64,000 nt of DNA, taken from positions 1,279,080-1,343,079 of the forward strand of contig NZ_LMUP01000004.1 in NCBI RefSeq assembly GCF_009765875.1. Direction: 5' to 3'. Each line of letters starts with the position of its first letter. The stretch's first letter is position 1. Positions 62,757-64,000 of the stretch are shown here, one piece after another. Origin of the DNA: Pedobacter sp. L105. Its GTDB lineage: Bacteria > Bacteroidota > Bacteroidia > Sphingobacteriales > Sphingobacteriaceae. The notes under the pieces were generated by a model. The model had not been told where the DNA came from. It made no database searches and saw only the letters and a list, made by a program, of their open reading frames with translations. Both the position numbers and the translations under genes were made by a program.

Positions 62757-64000
62757 TTAGTATTTACCAGCAAGCTCTTTAGCTACAGTTTCTAATACAC
62801 CTGTGATGGTATCATCCAGTTTACCAGCTTTTAAAGCAGCTAATGTTTCAGGGTGACGTAATTCCAGTTGTTGTAAATACTCAGCTTCAAACGCTCTGAT
62901 TTTATTTACAGGAACCGCACGCATCAGGTTTTTAGTACCAATATAGATGATCGCTACTTGTTTCTCAACAGACATTGGAGAGAACTGACCTTGTTTTAAG
63001 ATCTCAACGTTTCTTGCGCCTTTGTCCAGAACAGATTTAGTTGCTGCATCCAAATCAGAACCGAATTTAGAGAAAGCCTCTAATTCACGGTATTGTGCCT
63101 GATCCAGTTTCAACGTACCAGCTACTTTTTTCATTGATTTAATCTGTGCATTACCACCTACACGTGATACCGAGATACCTACGTTAATAGCTGGACGTAC
63201 ACCGGCGTTGAACAAGTTAGATTCTAAGAATATCTGCCCGTCAGTGATCGAGATCACGTTAGTTGGAATATAAGCAGAAACGTCACCCGCTTGTGTTTCA
63301 ATGATTGGAAGAGCTGTTAATGAACCACCGCCTTTTACAATGCTTCTAATAGATTCAGGAAGGTCGTTCATTTTCTGTGCGATATCATCATTAGAGTTGA
63401 TCTTAGCTGCACGCTCTAATAAACGACTGTGCAGGTAGAACACGTCTCCAGGATAAGCCTCACGTCCCGGTGGACGACGTAACAATAAAGAAACCTCACG
63501 GTAAGCAACAGCTTGTTTAGACAAATCATCATAAACAATCAGTGCGGGGCGACCTGTATCACGGAAGTACTCACCAATAGCTGCACCAGAGAATGGAGCA
63601 TAAAACTGTAATGGAGCAGGATCAGCAGCCGAAGCAGAAACAACAACGGTATAAGCCATTGCGCCGTTTTCTTCTAAAGTACGTACAACCTGTGCAACAG
63701 TACTTGCTTTCTGGCCACAAGCAACATATATACATAATACAGGATTTCCTGCATCATAAAATTCTTTTTGGTTGATGATGGTATCGATACAAACGGCACT
63801 TTTACCAGTCTGACGGTCACCAATAACCAGCTCACGCTGACCACGGCCGATAGGGATCATCGCATCAATAGCTTTGATACCTGTTTGCAAAGGCTCATTA
63901 ACCGGCTGACGGAAGATTACCCCAGGAGCTTTACGCTCGATCGGCATTTCATAAGTCTTGCCAATGATTGGTCCTTTACCATCGATAGGTTCGCCCAGTG
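62757..64000 (-). CDS. atpA: ATP synthase F1 subunit alpha (5' part beyond the window)
   Basis: Non-catalytic nucleotide-binding subunit of the F1 hexamer. The Walker A motif [10 protein letters not shown] is complete, and the alpha-type signature [14 protein letters not shown] near the middle identifies the subunit. The reading frame runs unbroken to the window edge, with [17 protein letters not shown] before the first internal Met, so about the first 110 residues lie outside. The C-terminal part up to the stop is complete. Followed by atpG after 24 bp. Confidence 0.97.
   Translation of the reverse strand, partial: LGEPIDGKGPIIGKTYEMPIERKAPGVIFRQPVNEPLQTGIKAIDAMIPIGRGQRELVIGDRQTGKSAVCIDTIINQKEFYDAGNPVLCIYVACGQKASTVAQVVRTLEENGAMAYTVVVSASAADPAPLQFYAPFSGAAIGEYFRDTGRPALIVYDDLSKQAVAYREVSLLLRRPPGREAYPGDVFYLHSRLLERAAKINSNDDIAQKMNDLPESIRSIVKGGGSLTALPIIETQAGDVSAYIPTNVISITDGQIFLESNLFNAGVRPAINVGISVSRVGGNAQIKSMKKVAGTLKLDQAQYRELEAFSKFGSDLDAATKSVLDKGARNVEILKQGQFSPMSVEKQVAIIYIGTKNLMRAVPVNKIRAFEAEYLQQLELRHPETLAALKAGKLDDTITGVLETVAKELAGKY

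Noticed and set aside
1..64000. tRNA or rRNA genes
   Set aside because: No cloverleaf with TTCGANNC and CCA-type end, and no rRNA-like stretch, was recognised in any intergenic space.

Overview
The window comes from a chromosome of the phylum Bacteroidota, most likely family Sphingobacteriaceae and Pedobacter-like. The signs are a SusC/SusD pair with surface glycoside hydrolases, a GldB gliding lipoprotein, a Nudix-type AraR regulator, the ileS-TraR/DksA-lspA gene order, many type I and II signal peptides, and several -7 elements of the Bacteroidetes form TAnnTTTG. No rRNA, tRNA, CRISPR array, integrase or complete insertion sequence was found.

Layout. 1-0.3 kb: a short orphan domain resembling the cytoplasmic part of FecR-type anti-sigma factors. 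0.3-10.3 kb: an L-arabinose regulon, with galM-tkt on the minus strand diverging from araR-araB-araD-araA-sodium symporter. 10.4-22.7 kb: carbohydrate harvest, with a susC-susD-GH78 rhamnosidase operon, a divergent GntR-type regulator, a GH18 endo-beta-N-acetylglucosaminidase lipoprotein and a GH97 glycosidase coupled to an Xaa-Pro aminopeptidase. 24.6-27.6 kb: an amino-acid permease and an Rpn-like PD-(D/E)XK nuclease, followed by one intact and one broken free-standing copy of its own C-terminal tail. 27.6-36.5 kb: a 4-hydroxyproline catabolic operon (all four enzymes plus an AraC regulator), then an aminopeptidase P and a POT peptide transporter, a set suited to using collagen-like peptides. 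36.7-47.3 kb: housekeeping and envelope genes (ileS, DksA-like, lspA, SIMPL protein, serS, rsmI, PH/SHOCT protein, lnt). 47.4-48.4 kb: a solitary RhuM-family gene. 48.6-60.7 kb: nadE, an outer-membrane barrel protein, gldB, patatin, comB, gcvT, two glycosyltransferases, a flippase-like protein, an orphan OppC-type permease, rnhB and ruvC. 60.8-64 kb: an acid phosphatase and the end of the ATP synthase operon (atpA-atpG).

How the genes fit together. The arabinose block takes the sugar in by the symporter and converts it through AraA, AraB and AraD to xylulose 5-phosphate, which transketolase passes into central metabolism; AraR is the expected switch. The PUL and flanking hydrolases release rhamnose, other sugars and N-glycans. 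The peptidases, POT transporter and hydroxyproline operon do the same for proline/hydroxyproline-rich peptides, ending at 2-oxoglutarate.

Most worth a second look: (1) the Rpn-like nuclease with tandem stand-alone copies of its C-terminal tail, all starting at the same methionine that is internal in the full-length gene, a possible duplicated intragenic-antitoxin arrangement; (2) three very long intergenic palindromes (24, 25 and 29 perfect base pairs per arm) with similar architecture but unrelated sequence; (3) an isoleucyl-tRNA synthetase whose HIGH signature reads GIHH, the swapped form linked to mupirocin hyper-resistance.
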